Shown here in pieces: positions 23,375 through 31,957 of a stretch of DNA of 64,000 nt (its first letter is position 1; every line of letters starts with the position of its first letter). A model generated the notes under the pieces. The model ran no database searches and was not told where the DNA came from. It worked only from the letters and a program-made list of their open reading frames with translations. Made by a program: the position numbers and the translations under genes. Origin of the DNA: Devosia nitrariae (GTDB lineage: Bacteria > Pseudomonadota > Alphaproteobacteria > Rhizobiales > Devosiaceae); assembly GCF_030160115.1 (NCBI RefSeq), contig NZ_BSNS01000015.1:1-64000 (forward strand), written 5' to 3'.

Positions 23375-24301
23375 CTATTTACCGGCCGCCGTCAACCGCG
23401 AGAGTTCCTCGTTGGTCAGCTTCAGGCTGACACCCTTGGCCAGGCTTTCAAGCTGGTCGAGGGACGTGGCCGACGCGATCGGCGCGGTAATCCCCGGCTG
23501 GGCGACCAGCCAAGCCAGCGCAACTTCGGCCGGCGTCGCCTCATGGGCGGCTGAGACCTCGTCGAGTGCGGCAAGGATCCGCATGCCCTTCTCGTTCAGG
23601 TACTTGTCCATGCGCGCTCCGCGCGGGCTCTTGCCGAAGTCTTCTGCCGAGCGGTACTTGCCGGTGAGGAACCCGGCCGCGAGGCTGAAATAGGGGATGA
23701 TGCCGATCCCTTCCTCGATGGCGAGCTCCTGCAGCTCGCCATCGAAGGTGTCGCGCTCGTAAAGGTTGTAGAGGGGCTGTTCGCTCTCGTAGCGGGTCAG
23801 CGACTTAATGACCGCCGTCTCCAGCGCCTCGCGGATCATCGTCGGCGTGAAGTTGGACGAACCGATGACACGCACCTTGCCGGCCTGAACGAGGTGATCG
23901 TAGGCCTCGAGCGTTTCCTCGTGCGGTGTGTCGGGATCGGGGCGGTGGCTCTGGTAGAGGTCGATGTAGTCGGTCTGCAGGCGCTTGAGCGACTCCTCCA
24001 CCGCCTCGCGGATATAGGCCGCACTGAGCCCTTTCTTGTCCGGCGTCATCTCTCCGCCGACCTTGGTGAAGACATGCACGCGCTCTCGGTTGCCGCGCGC
24101 TTTCAGCCAGTTGCCGATCAGCGTCTCCGATTTACCCTTGCCGTAGACATTGGCGGTGTCGATGGCGGTAAAGCCATGGTCGAGATAGGCATCGAGAATG
24201 GAAAAGCCAGTCTCCTCGTCGACCGTCCAGCCAAAGACGTTGCCGCCAAGGACCAGCGGTTCGATGACGAGTTCAGAGCGGCCAAGCGGACGACGATCCA
24301 T
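23375..24301 (-). CDS. Aldo/keto reductase
   Basis: A 308-residue NADPH-dependent aldo/keto reductase, YajO/Tas-like branch. The tetrad is visible: FTAIDTANVYGKGKSETLIG with Asp and Tyr near residues 45-52, VFTKVGG with Lys near 78, and LYQSHRPDPDTP with His near 125. RVIGSSNFTP and a cofactor-binding YFSLAAGFLTGKYR near 215 follow. The C-terminus PIASATSLDQLESLAKG is standard. ATG 24301 gives MDRRPLGRSELVIEPLVLGG, the normal family start, with AGGA upstream; the frame continues 60 codons upstream without similarity. Confidence 0.93.
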   Translation of the reverse strand: MDRRPLGRSELVIEPLVLGGNVFGWTVDEETGFSILDAYLDHGFTAIDTANVYGKGKSETLIGNWLKARGNRERVHVFTKVGGEMTPDKKGLSAAYIREAVEESLKRLQTDYIDLYQSHRPDPDTPHEETLEAYDHLVQAGKVRVIGSSNFTPTMIREALETAVIKSLTRYESEQPLYNLYERDTFDGELQELAIEEGIGIIPYFSLAAGFLTGKYRSAEDFGKSPRGARMDKYLNEKGMRILAALDEVSAAHEATPAEVALAWLVAQPGITAPIASATSLDQLESLAKGVSLKLTNEELSRLTAAGK

Positions 24302-24371
24302 GGTGGGAGTCCTTTCACATGCGTTTTGGCGGAACGCCGGCGATACCAAGAAGGTTCGCGGCGTAAAGGAT

Positions 24372-24884
24372 TCAACTTGCCGGCGTTCTCGGCGCGCAAT
24401 AGGCAAGGGCGCGGTTGATGGTGTAGAGCGAGCCGTCGAGCGGGATGAAGTTCTTGGGCAGGCTAGCGCGTTCGCCTGCATCGAGAAAGGCCGCCGCGCC
24501 CTGCTTCAGCCCGTCGAGCAGCCACTCGGTGTCGCCCGTGAGGCGCGCGCCGTATCCGGCAGCCGTCGCCTCCCCGATAAAGCCGCGCTCCTCCTTGTCG
24601 ACGGTGATGCGCCAGTCGCCGAGATCGGCCGGGCCGAGGCTGGTATGGACATAGAGGCCGACCGAGAAATCATTCTCGCAACGCACGGCAACACAGGCAT
24701 AGCTCGACGTGTCCGATTCGAGCGCGCAGCCCAACGCGGCCCGATCGCCCTCGCCCGGCAGCGGCGAATAATGCCAGCCCTCCTGCTGGGCGGCCGCTGG
24801 TTGCGCCGCGGCAAGACCCATCAGCACCATGAGGAGAGGTAGGCGTGGCGGGGTTTTCTCCCGAAATCGATGCACGCCGCTCAT
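24372..24884 (-). CDS. Exported protein of unknown function
   Basis: A 170-residue protein with a probable signal peptide (basic start, then LPLLMVLMGLAAAQPAAAQ), cleaved near AQQEG. The mature part has four cysteines (LGCALE, YACVAVRCE, AYCAPR) suitable for disulphides in the periplasm. Its strand pattern is VGLYVHTSLGPADLGDWRIT then a LLDGLKQGAAAFLDAG helix. ATG at 24884 overlaps the stop of the upstream VOC gene (ATGA). No family recognised with certainty; partial resemblance to short periplasmic proteins with invasion-associated-like (IalB) domains is only an impression. Confidence 0.7.
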   Translation of the reverse strand: MSGVHRFREKTPPRLPLLMVLMGLAAAQPAAAQQEGWHYSPLPGEGDRAALGCALESDTSSYACVAVRCENDFSVGLYVHTSLGPADLGDWRITVDKEERGFIGEATAAGYGARLTGDTEWLLDGLKQGAAAFLDAGERASLPKNFIPLDGSLYTINRALAYCAPRTPAS

Positions 24885-25273
24885 TCCGCCGGTTGGATCA
24901 GGTCCCATTTGTTGCCGTAAAGGTCTTCGAACACAGCAACGACACCATAGGGCTCGTGGCGAGGTTCCTCCAGAAAACGAACGCCGTTCCCTCGCATGCG
25001 CTCATGGTCGCGCGCAAAGTCGTCGGTCGTAAGGAAAAACGCCACACGTCCGCCCGTCTGCTTGCCGACCGCAGCGGCCTGGCGTGTGCCGTCGGCGCGG
25101 GCCAGCAGGAGTTGGGTGCCCGTGCCACTGGCCGGCCCGACCAGAACCCAGCGCTTGCTGGCACCGAGATCGGTGTCGGTGAGAAGGGTGAAGCCGAGTT
25201 TTTCACAGTAAAAGGAAATCGCCGCGTCATAGTCCGCGACAACGAGAGTAACAGTGGCGATCGATAAGGCCAT
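24881..25273 (-). CDS. VOC superfamily (glyoxalase-like) protein
   Basis: A 130-residue single-module VOC protein: IATVTLVVADYDAAISFYCE with Y-EKLGF, WVLVGPASGTGTQLLLARAD near 43, GRVAFFLTTDDFARDHERM near 75, and VVAVFEDLYGNKWDLIQPAE at the end. This layout is like YraH/PhnB-type or bleomycin-resistance-like relatives. The canonical first metal-ligand His is replaced (TVTLVV), while a Glu in the last strand remains (FEDLYGN), so metal binding is unclear. First gene of a coupled pair with the exported protein. Confidence 0.87.
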   Translation of the reverse strand: MALSIATVTLVVADYDAAISFYCEKLGFTLLTDTDLGASKRWVLVGPASGTGTQLLLARADGTRQAAAVGKQTGGRVAFFLTTDDFARDHERMRGNGVRFLEEPRHEPYGVVAVFEDLYGNKWDLIQPAE

Positions 25274-25406
25274 ACTCTTGATTTCTCGAATGATTTATCC
25301 GCAGCGACGGGAACGTCCCGGCCGTGCGCACCGCGGGAAGGCACCCATCCAACCCGATTTCAGCCGGTGGGGAAAGTCGCGGAACCGTCACGCGATGGTC
25401 ACGGGA

Positions 25407-25422
25407 TTGACCAAATGGTCAA
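25407..25422. promoter_or_regulatory. Palindromic operator candidate upstream of dppA
   Basis: TTGACCA-AA-TGGTCAA has perfect seven-base arms, 101 bases before the dppA start. The TGGTC/GACCA core resembles sites of GntR-type (FadR subgroup) regulators. A second hairpin, CCGCCGG...CCGGCGG (25471-25493), lies between it and the gene and may be part of the 5' leader. The protein that binds it is unknown. Confidence 0.4.
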
Positions 25423-25522
25423 ACTCCCCCATTGCCAGCCGAACCAAAACGGGCTTTTCTGTCCACCAAGCCGCCGGACCGGCAAGCCGGCGGCGTAACA
25501 ATATATTCGGGAGACAATGATC

Positions 25523-27118
25523 ATGAAATTGACGAAAGGCCTTCTGGCCGCATCGGCGGTGCTTGCGCTGACCGCAGGCGCAGCCCAGGCGAAAACGCTG
25601 GTCTATTGCTCGGAGGGGTCGCCGGAGGGTTTCGACCCGGCTCCCTATACGGCCGGCACCACGTTCGACGCGTCCTCGCGTCCGATCTACAATCGTCTCG
25701 TGCAGTTCAAGAAAGGCTCGTCGGAAACCGAGCCAGCCCTCGCCGAGAGCTATGACGTCTCCGAGGACGGGCTGGAATACACCTTCCACCTGCGCCAGGG
25801 CGTCAAGTTCCACACGACCGACGAGTTCACCCCGACCCGCGATTTCAACGCCGACGACGTCCTCTTCTCGTTCGAGCGGCAGTGGAAGGAAGATCACCCC
25901 TGGCATGCCTATTCGACCGGCATCACCTGGGAATACTTCAACTCCATGTCGATGAGCGACCTGCTCGCCAACATCGAGAAGGTCGACGACTATACCGTCA
26001 AGTTCACCCTCACCCGTCCGGAAGCCCCCTTCATCGCCAACCTGGCGATGGACTTCGCCTCGATCATGTCGGCCGAATATGCCGCCCAGCTCGAGGAAGC
26101 CGGCTCGATGGACATGCTCAACCAGCAGCCGGTCGGCACCGGCCCGTTCCAGTTCGTCGCCTACCAGCAGGATGCGGTGATCCGCTATGCATCGTTCGAT
26201 GACTACTGGGGCGGTGTCCAGCCGATCGACGACCTGGTCTTTGCCATCACCACGGATGCCGCGGTGCGCGCCCAGAAGCTTCAGGCGGGGGAGTGCCACG
26301 TGATGCCCTATCCGAACCCGGCGGACCTCGAGATGCTGCAGTCGGATTCGAACCTGACGGTCATGGAGCAGGAAGGCCTCAACGTCGGCTACCTCGCCTA
26401 CAACACCCAGATGGAGCCGTTCGACAACGCCGAGGTGCGCAAGGCGCTCAATATGGCCATCGACAAACAGGCCATTATCGACGCCGTGTTCGAGGGCAAC
26501 GCCGCCATTGCCAAGAACCCGATCCCGCCCACCATGTGGTCCTACAACGACGCCATCGAAGACGACCCCTATGATCCCGAGGCTGCGCGGCAGATGCTGG
26601 CGGATGCCGGTGTCGAGAACCTCTCGATGAAGGTCTGGGCCATGCCCGTTTCGCGTCCTTACAACCCCGACGCGCGCCGCATGGCCGAGCTCATCCAGGC
26701 CGACTTTGCCGAGGTGGGCGTCACCGTAGAGATCGTCTCGATGGAATGGGCCGAATACCTCGAGCAGTCCTCGAACGTCGACCGTGACGGTGCGGTGCTG
26801 CTCGGTTGGACCGGCGACAATGGCGATCCGGACAACTTCCTTGCGGTCCTCCTTGGTTGCGATGCCGTCGGCAACGCTAACCGCGCCCAGTGGTGCAATG
26901 AGGATTTCGAGGCTCTGATCCAGGAAGCCAAGACCATCACCGACCAGGACGAACGCGCTGCGCTTTATGAGGAGGCCCAGGTGGTCTTCAAGGAGCAGGC
27001 GCCCTGGGCAACCATCGCCCATTCCAAGGTGTTCATGCCGATGTCCACCGATGTCACCGGCTATGTGATGGATCCCAAGGGCACACACGCCTTCGACGGC
27101 GTCGATATCGCCGAGTAA
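25523..27118 (+). CDS. dppA: Peptide-class ABC substrate-binding protein
   Basis: A 531-residue family 5 (DppA/OppA) periplasmic binding protein. Signal peptide MKLTKGLLAASAVLALTAGA ending AQA, then TLVYCSEGSPEGFDPAPYTA, RPIYNRLVQFKKGSSETEPA, the DGLEYTFHLRQGVKFHTTD family signature near 80, and LNVGYLAYNTQMEPFDNAEV near 288. The paired cysteines (VYCSEG, AGECHV, LGCDAV, AQWCNE) match the dipeptide-binding subgroup. ATG 25523 sits nine bases from GGGAG; ATG 25517 is possible. First gene of dppABCDF; a stem-loop follows it. Confidence 0.92.
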   Translation: MKLTKGLLAASAVLALTAGAAQAKTLVYCSEGSPEGFDPAPYTAGTTFDASSRPIYNRLVQFKKGSSETEPALAESYDVSEDGLEYTFHLRQGVKFHTTDEFTPTRDFNADDVLFSFERQWKEDHPWHAYSTGITWEYFNSMSMSDLLANIEKVDDYTVKFTLTRPEAPFIANLAMDFASIMSAEYAAQLEEAGSMDMLNQQPVGTGPFQFVAYQQDAVIRYASFDDYWGGVQPIDDLVFAITTDAAVRAQKLQAGECHVMPYPNPADLEMLQSDSNLTVMEQEGLNVGYLAYNTQMEPFDNAEVRKALNMAIDKQAIIDAVFEGNAAIAKNPIPPTMWSYNDAIEDDPYDPEAARQMLADAGVENLSMKVWAMPVSRPYNPDARRMAELIQADFAEVGVTVEIVSMEWAEYLEQSSNVDRDGAVLLGWTGDNGDPDNFLAVLLGCDAVGNANRAQWCNEDFEALIQEAKTITDQDERAALYEEAQVVFKEQAPWATIAHSKVFMPMSTDVTGYVMDPKGTHAFDGVDIAE

Positions 27119-27131
27119 GCGGGTATTCAGT

Positions 27132-27155
27132 CCGGGGGCGCTTCGGTGCCCCCGG
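27132..27155 (+). promoter_or_regulatory. Intercistronic stem-loop after dppA
   Basis: CCGGGGGC-GCTTCGGT-GCCCCCGG forms an eight-pair stem with an extra G-T pair and a CTTCGG tetraloop-like top. It lacks a T-tract, so it probably protects the upstream mRNA end or partly attenuates, raising binding-protein output relative to the permeases. Confidence 0.65.
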
Positions 27156-27171
27156 CAACCCGTAGACAGAC

Positions 27172-28179
27172 ATGTTTCGTTTCCTTTTCCACCGCCTTCT
27201 CCTCATCGTGCCGACTTTCATCGGCATCACGATCATCGCTTTCGCTTTTGTGCGCGTGCTTCCGGGCGACCCGGTGCTGCTGATCGCGGGAGAGCATGGC
27301 GTCACGCCCGAACGCTACCAGAGGCTCATGGAGCAGTTCGGCTACAACCGGCCCATCTGGGAGCAATACTGGGACTATCTCGTCGGCATTGTCCAAGGTG
27401 ACTTCGGCACCTCGATCTCCACCAAGCGCCCGGTGATCCGGGACTTCCTGACCCTGTTCCCGGCGACGGTCGAACTTGCCTTCTTCGCCACGCTCTTTGC
27501 CGTGGTCATCGGCATTCCCGCAGGCGTGCTCGCTGCCGTACGGCGCGGCTCCTGGTTCGATCAGCTCACCATGGGCACAGCGCTCGTCGGCTATTCCATG
27601 CCCATCTTCTGGCTGGGGCTGCTGCTCATCATCTTCTTTTCCGGCATTCTGGGCTGGACGCCGGTCTCGGGCAGGATCGACCTTCTCTATTTCTTCCCGG
27701 CCGTCACCGGCTTCATGACCATAGATGCGCTGCTCTCGGGCCAGAACGGCGCCTTCACCTCGGCCATCAGGCATCTCATCCTGCCGACGGTGACGCTTGG
27801 TACCATTCCGCTCGCTGTGATCGCGCGTCAGACGCGCTCGGCCATGCTCGAGGTGCTGGGTGAGGACTATGTGCGCACGGCGCGCGCCAAGGGCCTCCCG
27901 CCCGGCAAGGTCGTCGGGGTGCATGCTTTGCGCAATGCCCTGATACCCGTGGTGACCACCATCGGCCTGCAGGTGGGGGTGATGATGGCTGGCGCCATAC
28001 TGACCGAGACCATCTATTCCTGGCCCGGCATCGGCAAATGGATGATCGACGCCATCTCGCGGCGCGACTATCCGGTCGTCCAGGCGGGGCTGCTGCTCAT
28101 CGCCCTGGTGGTGATGGTCGTCAACCTCATCGTCGACGTCGCCTACGGGTTCATCAACCCACGCATACGGCACCGATAG
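27172..28179 (+). CDS. dppB: Peptide-class ABC permease DppB
   Basis: A 335-residue permease with six membrane spans. It starts MFRFLFHRLLLIVPTFIGIT, then FVRVLPGDPVLLIAGEHGVT, the typical N-terminal region of DppB/OppB; the EAA loop is YVRTARAKGLPPGKVVGVHALRNAL near 245. The end VNLIVDVAYGFINPRIRH is a family standard. It forms the membrane heterodimer with DppC. Confidence 0.95.
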   Translation: MFRFLFHRLLLIVPTFIGITIIAFAFVRVLPGDPVLLIAGEHGVTPERYQRLMEQFGYNRPIWEQYWDYLVGIVQGDFGTSISTKRPVIRDFLTLFPATVELAFFATLFAVVIGIPAGVLAAVRRGSWFDQLTMGTALVGYSMPIFWLGLLLIIFFSGILGWTPVSGRIDLLYFFPAVTGFMTIDALLSGQNGAFTSAIRHLILPTVTLGTIPLAVIARQTRSAMLEVLGEDYVRTARAKGLPPGKVVGVHALRNALIPVVTTIGLQVGVMMAGAILTETIYSWPGIGKWMIDAISRRDYPVVQAGLLLIALVVMVVNLIVDVAYGFINPRIRHR

Positions 28180-28187
28180 GAGGCGAC

Positions 28188-29096
28188 ATGTCCGAACCCG
28201 TCACCGTCGCCACCGGCTCGCGCGAACCCGGCCTTGCCGCGCAGCTACGCGAATTCTGGTATTATTTCTCCTTCAATCGCGGCGCCGTCATTGGCCTCGT
28301 CGTCTTTATCCTGCTGGTGCTGGTGGCCCTCTTCGCGCCGGTCATCGCCCCGCACTCCCCGACCCAACAGTTCCGCGACGCCCTGCTGACGCCCCCCTCC
28401 TGGCAGGTGGGTGGCCGGTCCGAGTTCCTTCTCGGTACCGATGCAGTCGGCCGCGACATCCTCTCGCGGCTCATCCACGGGGCCCGCTTCTCGCTGCTCA
28501 TCGGCGCGGTGGTCGTCGTTCTGTCGCTCTCGACCGGCATCGTCTTCGGGCTGTTGGCCGGTTATGCGCGTGGCTGGGTCGACATCGTGCTGATGCGCAT
28601 CATGGACCTGATCCTCGCCTTCCCCTCGTTGTTGCTGGCGTTGGTGATGGTCGCGATCCTCGGACCGGGCCTCATCAACACCATGATCGCCATCGCCCTG
28701 GTGCTGCAGCCGCACTTCGTGCGCCTGACACGCTCGGCCGTGCTCGGGGAACTGGGCAAGGAATATGTGGTGTCGGCCAAAGTGGTCGGTGCCGGGCATC
28801 TGCGCCTCATGTTCCTGACCATCCTTCCCAACTGCCTTGCCCCCCTGATCGTCCAGGCAACGCTCTCCTTCTCGACCGCCATCCTTGATGCGGCAGCCCT
28901 CGGCTTCCTCGGTCTCGGCGCTCAGCCGCCGACGCCTGAATGGGGGACGATGCTCGCCGAAGCACGCCAGTTCATCCTGCGCGCCTGGTGGGTGGTGACC
29001 TTCCCGGGCCTGGCCATCCTCGTCACGGTGCTGGCCATCAACCTCGTCGGCGACGGGCTGCGCGATGCGCTCGATCCCAAACTGAAGCGGAGCTGA
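28188..29096 (+). CDS. dppC: Peptide-class ABC permease DppC
   Basis: A 302-residue permease. The N-terminal cytoplasmic segment REFWYYFSFNRGAVIGLVVF precedes helix one, followed by APHSPTQQFRDALLTPPSWQ and LLGTDAVGRDILSRLIHGAR, the DppC hallmark. The EAA loop is YVVSAKVVGAGHLRLMFLTI near 210 and the end is INLVGDGLRDALDPKLKR. ATG 28188 follows AGGAGG at a good distance. Confidence 0.95.
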   Translation: MSEPVTVATGSREPGLAAQLREFWYYFSFNRGAVIGLVVFILLVLVALFAPVIAPHSPTQQFRDALLTPPSWQVGGRSEFLLGTDAVGRDILSRLIHGARFSLLIGAVVVVLSLSTGIVFGLLAGYARGWVDIVLMRIMDLILAFPSLLLALVMVAILGPGLINTMIAIALVLQPHFVRLTRSAVLGELGKEYVVSAKVVGAGHLRLMFLTILPNCLAPLIVQATLSFSTAILDAAALGFLGLGAQPPTPEWGTMLAEARQFILRAWWVVTFPGLAILVTVLAINLVGDGLRDALDPKLKRS

Positions 29097-29099
29097 GCC

Positions 29100-29948
29100 A
29101 TGCCCCTGCTCGATATCCGCAACCTCACCGTCGCCTTCGATACCTCCATCGGCCTTTTCAAGGCGGTCGACGGTATCGATATTTCGGTCGACGCTCGCGA
29201 GGTGCTGGCGATCGTAGGCGAGTCCGGTTCGGGCAAGTCCGTTGCCATGCTCGCGGTCATGGGCCTGCTGCCGGCCACAGCCACGGTCACGGCCGATGCC
29301 ATGACATTCGAGGGCCGGGACCTCCTCGCCATGTCGCCCGGCGAAAGGCGCGCGATCATCGGCAAGGACATCGCCATGATCTTCCAGGAGCCCGTCGCCA
29401 GCCTCAATCCGTGCTTCACCGTCGGTTTCCAGATCGAGGAGGTGCTGCGCGAGCACCTGGGATTGACCGGTCGCGCGTCGCGGCAGCGGGCGATCGAGCT
29501 TTTGACTGATGTCGGCATTCCCGACCCCGCCGAGCGGCTCGGCGCCTACCCGCATCAGATGTCGGGCGGCCAGTGCCAGCGCGTTATGATCGCCATCGCC
29601 ATCGCCTGCAATCCCAAGCTCCTGATCGCGGACGAGCCGACGACAGCGCTGGACGTCACCATCCAGAAGCAGATCCTCGACCTGCTCGTGCGCCTGCAGG
29701 CCGAGCATGGCATGGCGCTGATCATGATCACCCACGACATGGGGGTCGTCGCCGAGACCGCCGACCGCGTCATCGTCCAGTACAAGGGCCACAAGATGGA
29801 AGAGGCCGACGTGCTCTCGCTCTTCGAGCGGCCGAAGTCGCGCTACACCAAGGCGTTGCTCGCGGCTCTCCCCGAAAATGCCGTCGGCGACCGGCTTCCG
29901 ACCGTCGGCGACTTCCGCTTCGAGGACGAATTGGGAGGCGCGCGATGA
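29100..29948 (+). CDS. dppD: Peptide-class ABC ATPase DppD
   Basis: A 282-residue ATPase. Walker [14 protein letters not shown] near residue 40, Q-loop [15 protein letters not shown] near 98, signature [12 protein letters not shown] near 155, Walker [13 protein letters not shown] near 176 and switch His in MITHDMGVV near 208. The Cys-Gln in the signature (GGQCQR) replaces the usual GGMRQR or GGQRQR. The protein ends soon after the [18 protein letters not shown] tail, so the usual C-terminal oligopeptide-transporter extension is very short. Overlaps dppF by four bases. Confidence 0.93.
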   Translation: MPLLDIRNLTVAFDTSIGLFKAVDGIDISVDAREVLAIVGESGSGKSVAMLAVMGLLPATATVTADAMTFEGRDLLAMSPGERRAIIGKDIAMIFQEPVASLNPCFTVGFQIEEVLREHLGLTGRASRQRAIELLTDVGIPDPAERLGAYPHQMSGGQCQRVMIAIAIACNPKLLIADEPTTALDVTIQKQILDLLVRLQAEHGMALIMITHDMGVVAETADRVIVQYKGHKMEEADVLSLFERPKSRYTKALLAALPENAVGDRLPTVGDFRFEDELGGAR

Positions 29949-30784
29949 GCCCGGTCCTCGAAGTCAGCAACCTGACGCGCGACTATCATGTGGGTGGCTC
30001 GCTCTTTCGGCGGGCCCACACCGTGCATGCGGTCAAAGGCGTCAGCTTCTCGCTCGAGAAAGGCAGGACCCTCGCGGTCGTGGGCGAGAGCGGTTGCGGC
30101 AAGTCCACACTCGCGCGCATGGTCACGCTCATCGATCCGCCGACCTCGGGCGACATTCTGATCGACGGCGAGAAGGTCGACATCACCCATGGCGTCCCCA
30201 AGCAGCTGCGCCGCAAGGTGCAGATCGTCTTCCAGAATCCCTATGGCTCGCTCAACCCGCGCCAGAAGATCGGCGATGTGCTGACCGAGCCCCTGCTGCT
30301 CAATACCGACATGCCGGCCGCGCAAAGGCGCGAGCGCGCGTACGAGATGCTGGTCAAGGTGGGCCTCGAGCCCGAGCACTTCAACCGATACCCGCACATG
30401 TTCTCGGGCGGCCAGCGCCAGCGCATCGCCATTGCCCGCGCTCTGATGCTCAATCCGTCCTTCCTCGTGCTCGACGAGCCGGTCTCGGCGCTCGACCTGT
30501 CGGTGCAGGCACAGATCCTCAACCTTCTGGCGGACCTGCAGGATGAGTTCGAGTTGACCTATGTCTTCATCAGCCATGACCTTTCGGTCGTGCGCTACAT
30601 CGCCGACGAGGTGATGGTGATGTATTTCGGTGAGGTGGTGGAGCATGGCAGCCGCGACGCCGTCTTCGGCGATCCGCAGCACGACTATACCAAGACCCTC
30701 TTTACCGCGACGCCAAGAGCCGACGTCGAGAGCATCAGGGCACGGCTTGCCCGAAAGGCACAGCTGGCGGAAGTCTCTGCCTGA
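29945..30784 (+). CDS. dppF: Peptide-class ABC ATPase DppF
   Basis: A 279-residue ATPase partner of DppD. Walker [14 protein letters not shown] near 47, Q-loop [20 protein letters not shown] near 97, signature [15 protein letters not shown] near 155, Walker [13 protein letters not shown] near 176, and [20 protein letters not shown] near 207. ATG 29945 overlaps the dppD stop (ATGA). It ends the operon, facing a convergent dehydrogenase gene four bases away. Confidence 0.95.
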   Translation: MSPVLEVSNLTRDYHVGGSLFRRAHTVHAVKGVSFSLEKGRTLAVVGESGCGKSTLARMVTLIDPPTSGDILIDGEKVDITHGVPKQLRRKVQIVFQNPYGSLNPRQKIGDVLTEPLLLNTDMPAAQRRERAYEMLVKVGLEPEHFNRYPHMFSGGQRQRIAIARALMLNPSFLVLDEPVSALDLSVQAQILNLLADLQDEFELTYVFISHDLSVVRYIADEVMVMYFGEVVEHGSRDAVFGDPQHDYTKTLFTATPRADVESIRARLARKAQLAEVSA

Positions 30785-30787
30785 AGC

Positions 30788-31840
30788 CTATCCGGCGCCA
30801 GTCTCCTCGACCGCGAGCCGACGCCCCTGGCGCGCCGAGGCCATGAGCGCGTCGATGAGGCGGTGTACGGCAAGGGCGGTGCGCCCGGTCGAAGCCGGCT
30901 GCCGGCCGCTGCGCAGGGCATCGGCGAAATCGGCGATCAGCGCCTTGTGCCAGTCGAACGGGAAGGCCATGGGATCCGCCCCGCCGCCGCCCTCGCTCGG
31001 CCCGCCTACAGTTTCGCTGCGCCCGTCCATCCAGGAGATGGTCAGCGCTCCGCCTGAAAGCGTCGCGCTCGCCCTATCGAAATTGAAGGTCAGGCTCTCC
31101 GGCCCGCCCGGATAATTGGCGGTCGTTGCCATGAGCGCGCCGACAGCGCCATTGGCAAAGGTGAGGCCGGCCGCAACGAAATCCTCGGTCTCCATCTGGT
31201 GGAGGCCAGTCGTCGCGGCAAAGGCGGTGACTTCTCGCACAGGTCCCGTCAGCGAAAGCATGAGATCGAGCGAATGAATGGCCTGGGTGATGAGGACGCC
31301 GCCGCCGTCCTGCTCCAGCGTGCCCCGGCCGGGCTTGTCGTAATATCCGGCCTGCGGGCGCCACCAGGGCGCCAGTACCTGCACGGCTTGCAGCCGGCCG
31401 AAGCGCTCCTCGGCAATAGCTTCCGCGAGCGCCTTCGAGGCCGCACGGAAGCGGTGCTGGAAGACGATGCCGAGCGTTAGGCCTGCCGCCTCGCAGGCCG
31501 CAACGGTTCGCTCCGCTGCCGCGGTCGTGCGCTCGACGGGCTTCTCCATGAGGATGTGCTTGCCGGAGCTGGCCGCTGCCTTGACGATCTCCTCGCGCGC
31601 GTTGGGCGGGGTAAGGATCAAAAGCGCGTCGATGCGCGGATCGGCCAGCAGGACCTCGAGGCTTTCGGCGGGCGGGAAGCCATACTGGGCACAGAAGGCG
31701 TCGCGCTCGGCGGCGTTTCGCCGAAAGACGCCGAGCACCGCGATCTCGTCGGCAAGCGCCTGGAGCGCCAGCGCGTGCGGCTTGGCGGCCATGCCTGCCC
31801 CGACGAGTCCCAATCCCAGCCGTCCCTGTTCATCCGCCAT
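30788..31840 (-). CDS. Gfo/Idh/MocA family oxidoreductase
   Basis: A 350-residue sugar-dehydrogenase-type protein. Rossmann motif LGLGLVGAGMAAKPHALALQ at residues 8-27, ALLILTPPNAREEIVKAA near 72, the LMEKPVERT catalytic-Lys motif near 95, IVFQHRFRAASKALAEAI near 124 and a GGGVLITQAIHSLDLML segment near 177 with the active-site His. The substrate cannot be told. A lone gene between dpp and the GGDEF-EAL gene; the end overlaps no neighbour. Confidence 0.88.
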   Translation of the reverse strand: MADEQGRLGLGLVGAGMAAKPHALALQALADEIAVLGVFRRNAAERDAFCAQYGFPPAESLEVLLADPRIDALLILTPPNAREEIVKAAASSGKHILMEKPVERTTAAAERTVAACEAAGLTLGIVFQHRFRAASKALAEAIAEERFGRLQAVQVLAPWWRPQAGYYDKPGRGTLEQDGGGVLITQAIHSLDLMLSLTGPVREVTAFAATTGLHQMETEDFVAAGLTFANGAVGALMATTANYPGGPESLTFNFDRASATLSGGALTISWMDGRSETVGGPSEGGGGADPMAFPFDWHKALIADFADALRSGRQPASTGRTALAVHRLIDALMASARQGRRLAVEETGAG

Positions 31841-31957
31841 TCAGCCGCGCCCTCTCACATTGCCCGTCGTCTTGATACCATCACATGTGCCGTGTTCAAC
31901 GCGCAACGCCCTGACGACGGTGCGGGTGATGACCATCACCTGAATAGCAAACACACC

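Noticed and set aside
25388..27088. Open frame of 566 codons on the - strand opposite dppA
   Set aside because: Antisense shadow with Arg/His/Gly-rich composition; dppA on the + strand carries a signal peptide and family signatures.
28245..29792. Open frame of 515 codons on the - strand across dppC and dppD
   Set aside because: It spans two real genes in antisense and has a composition typical of shadow frames.
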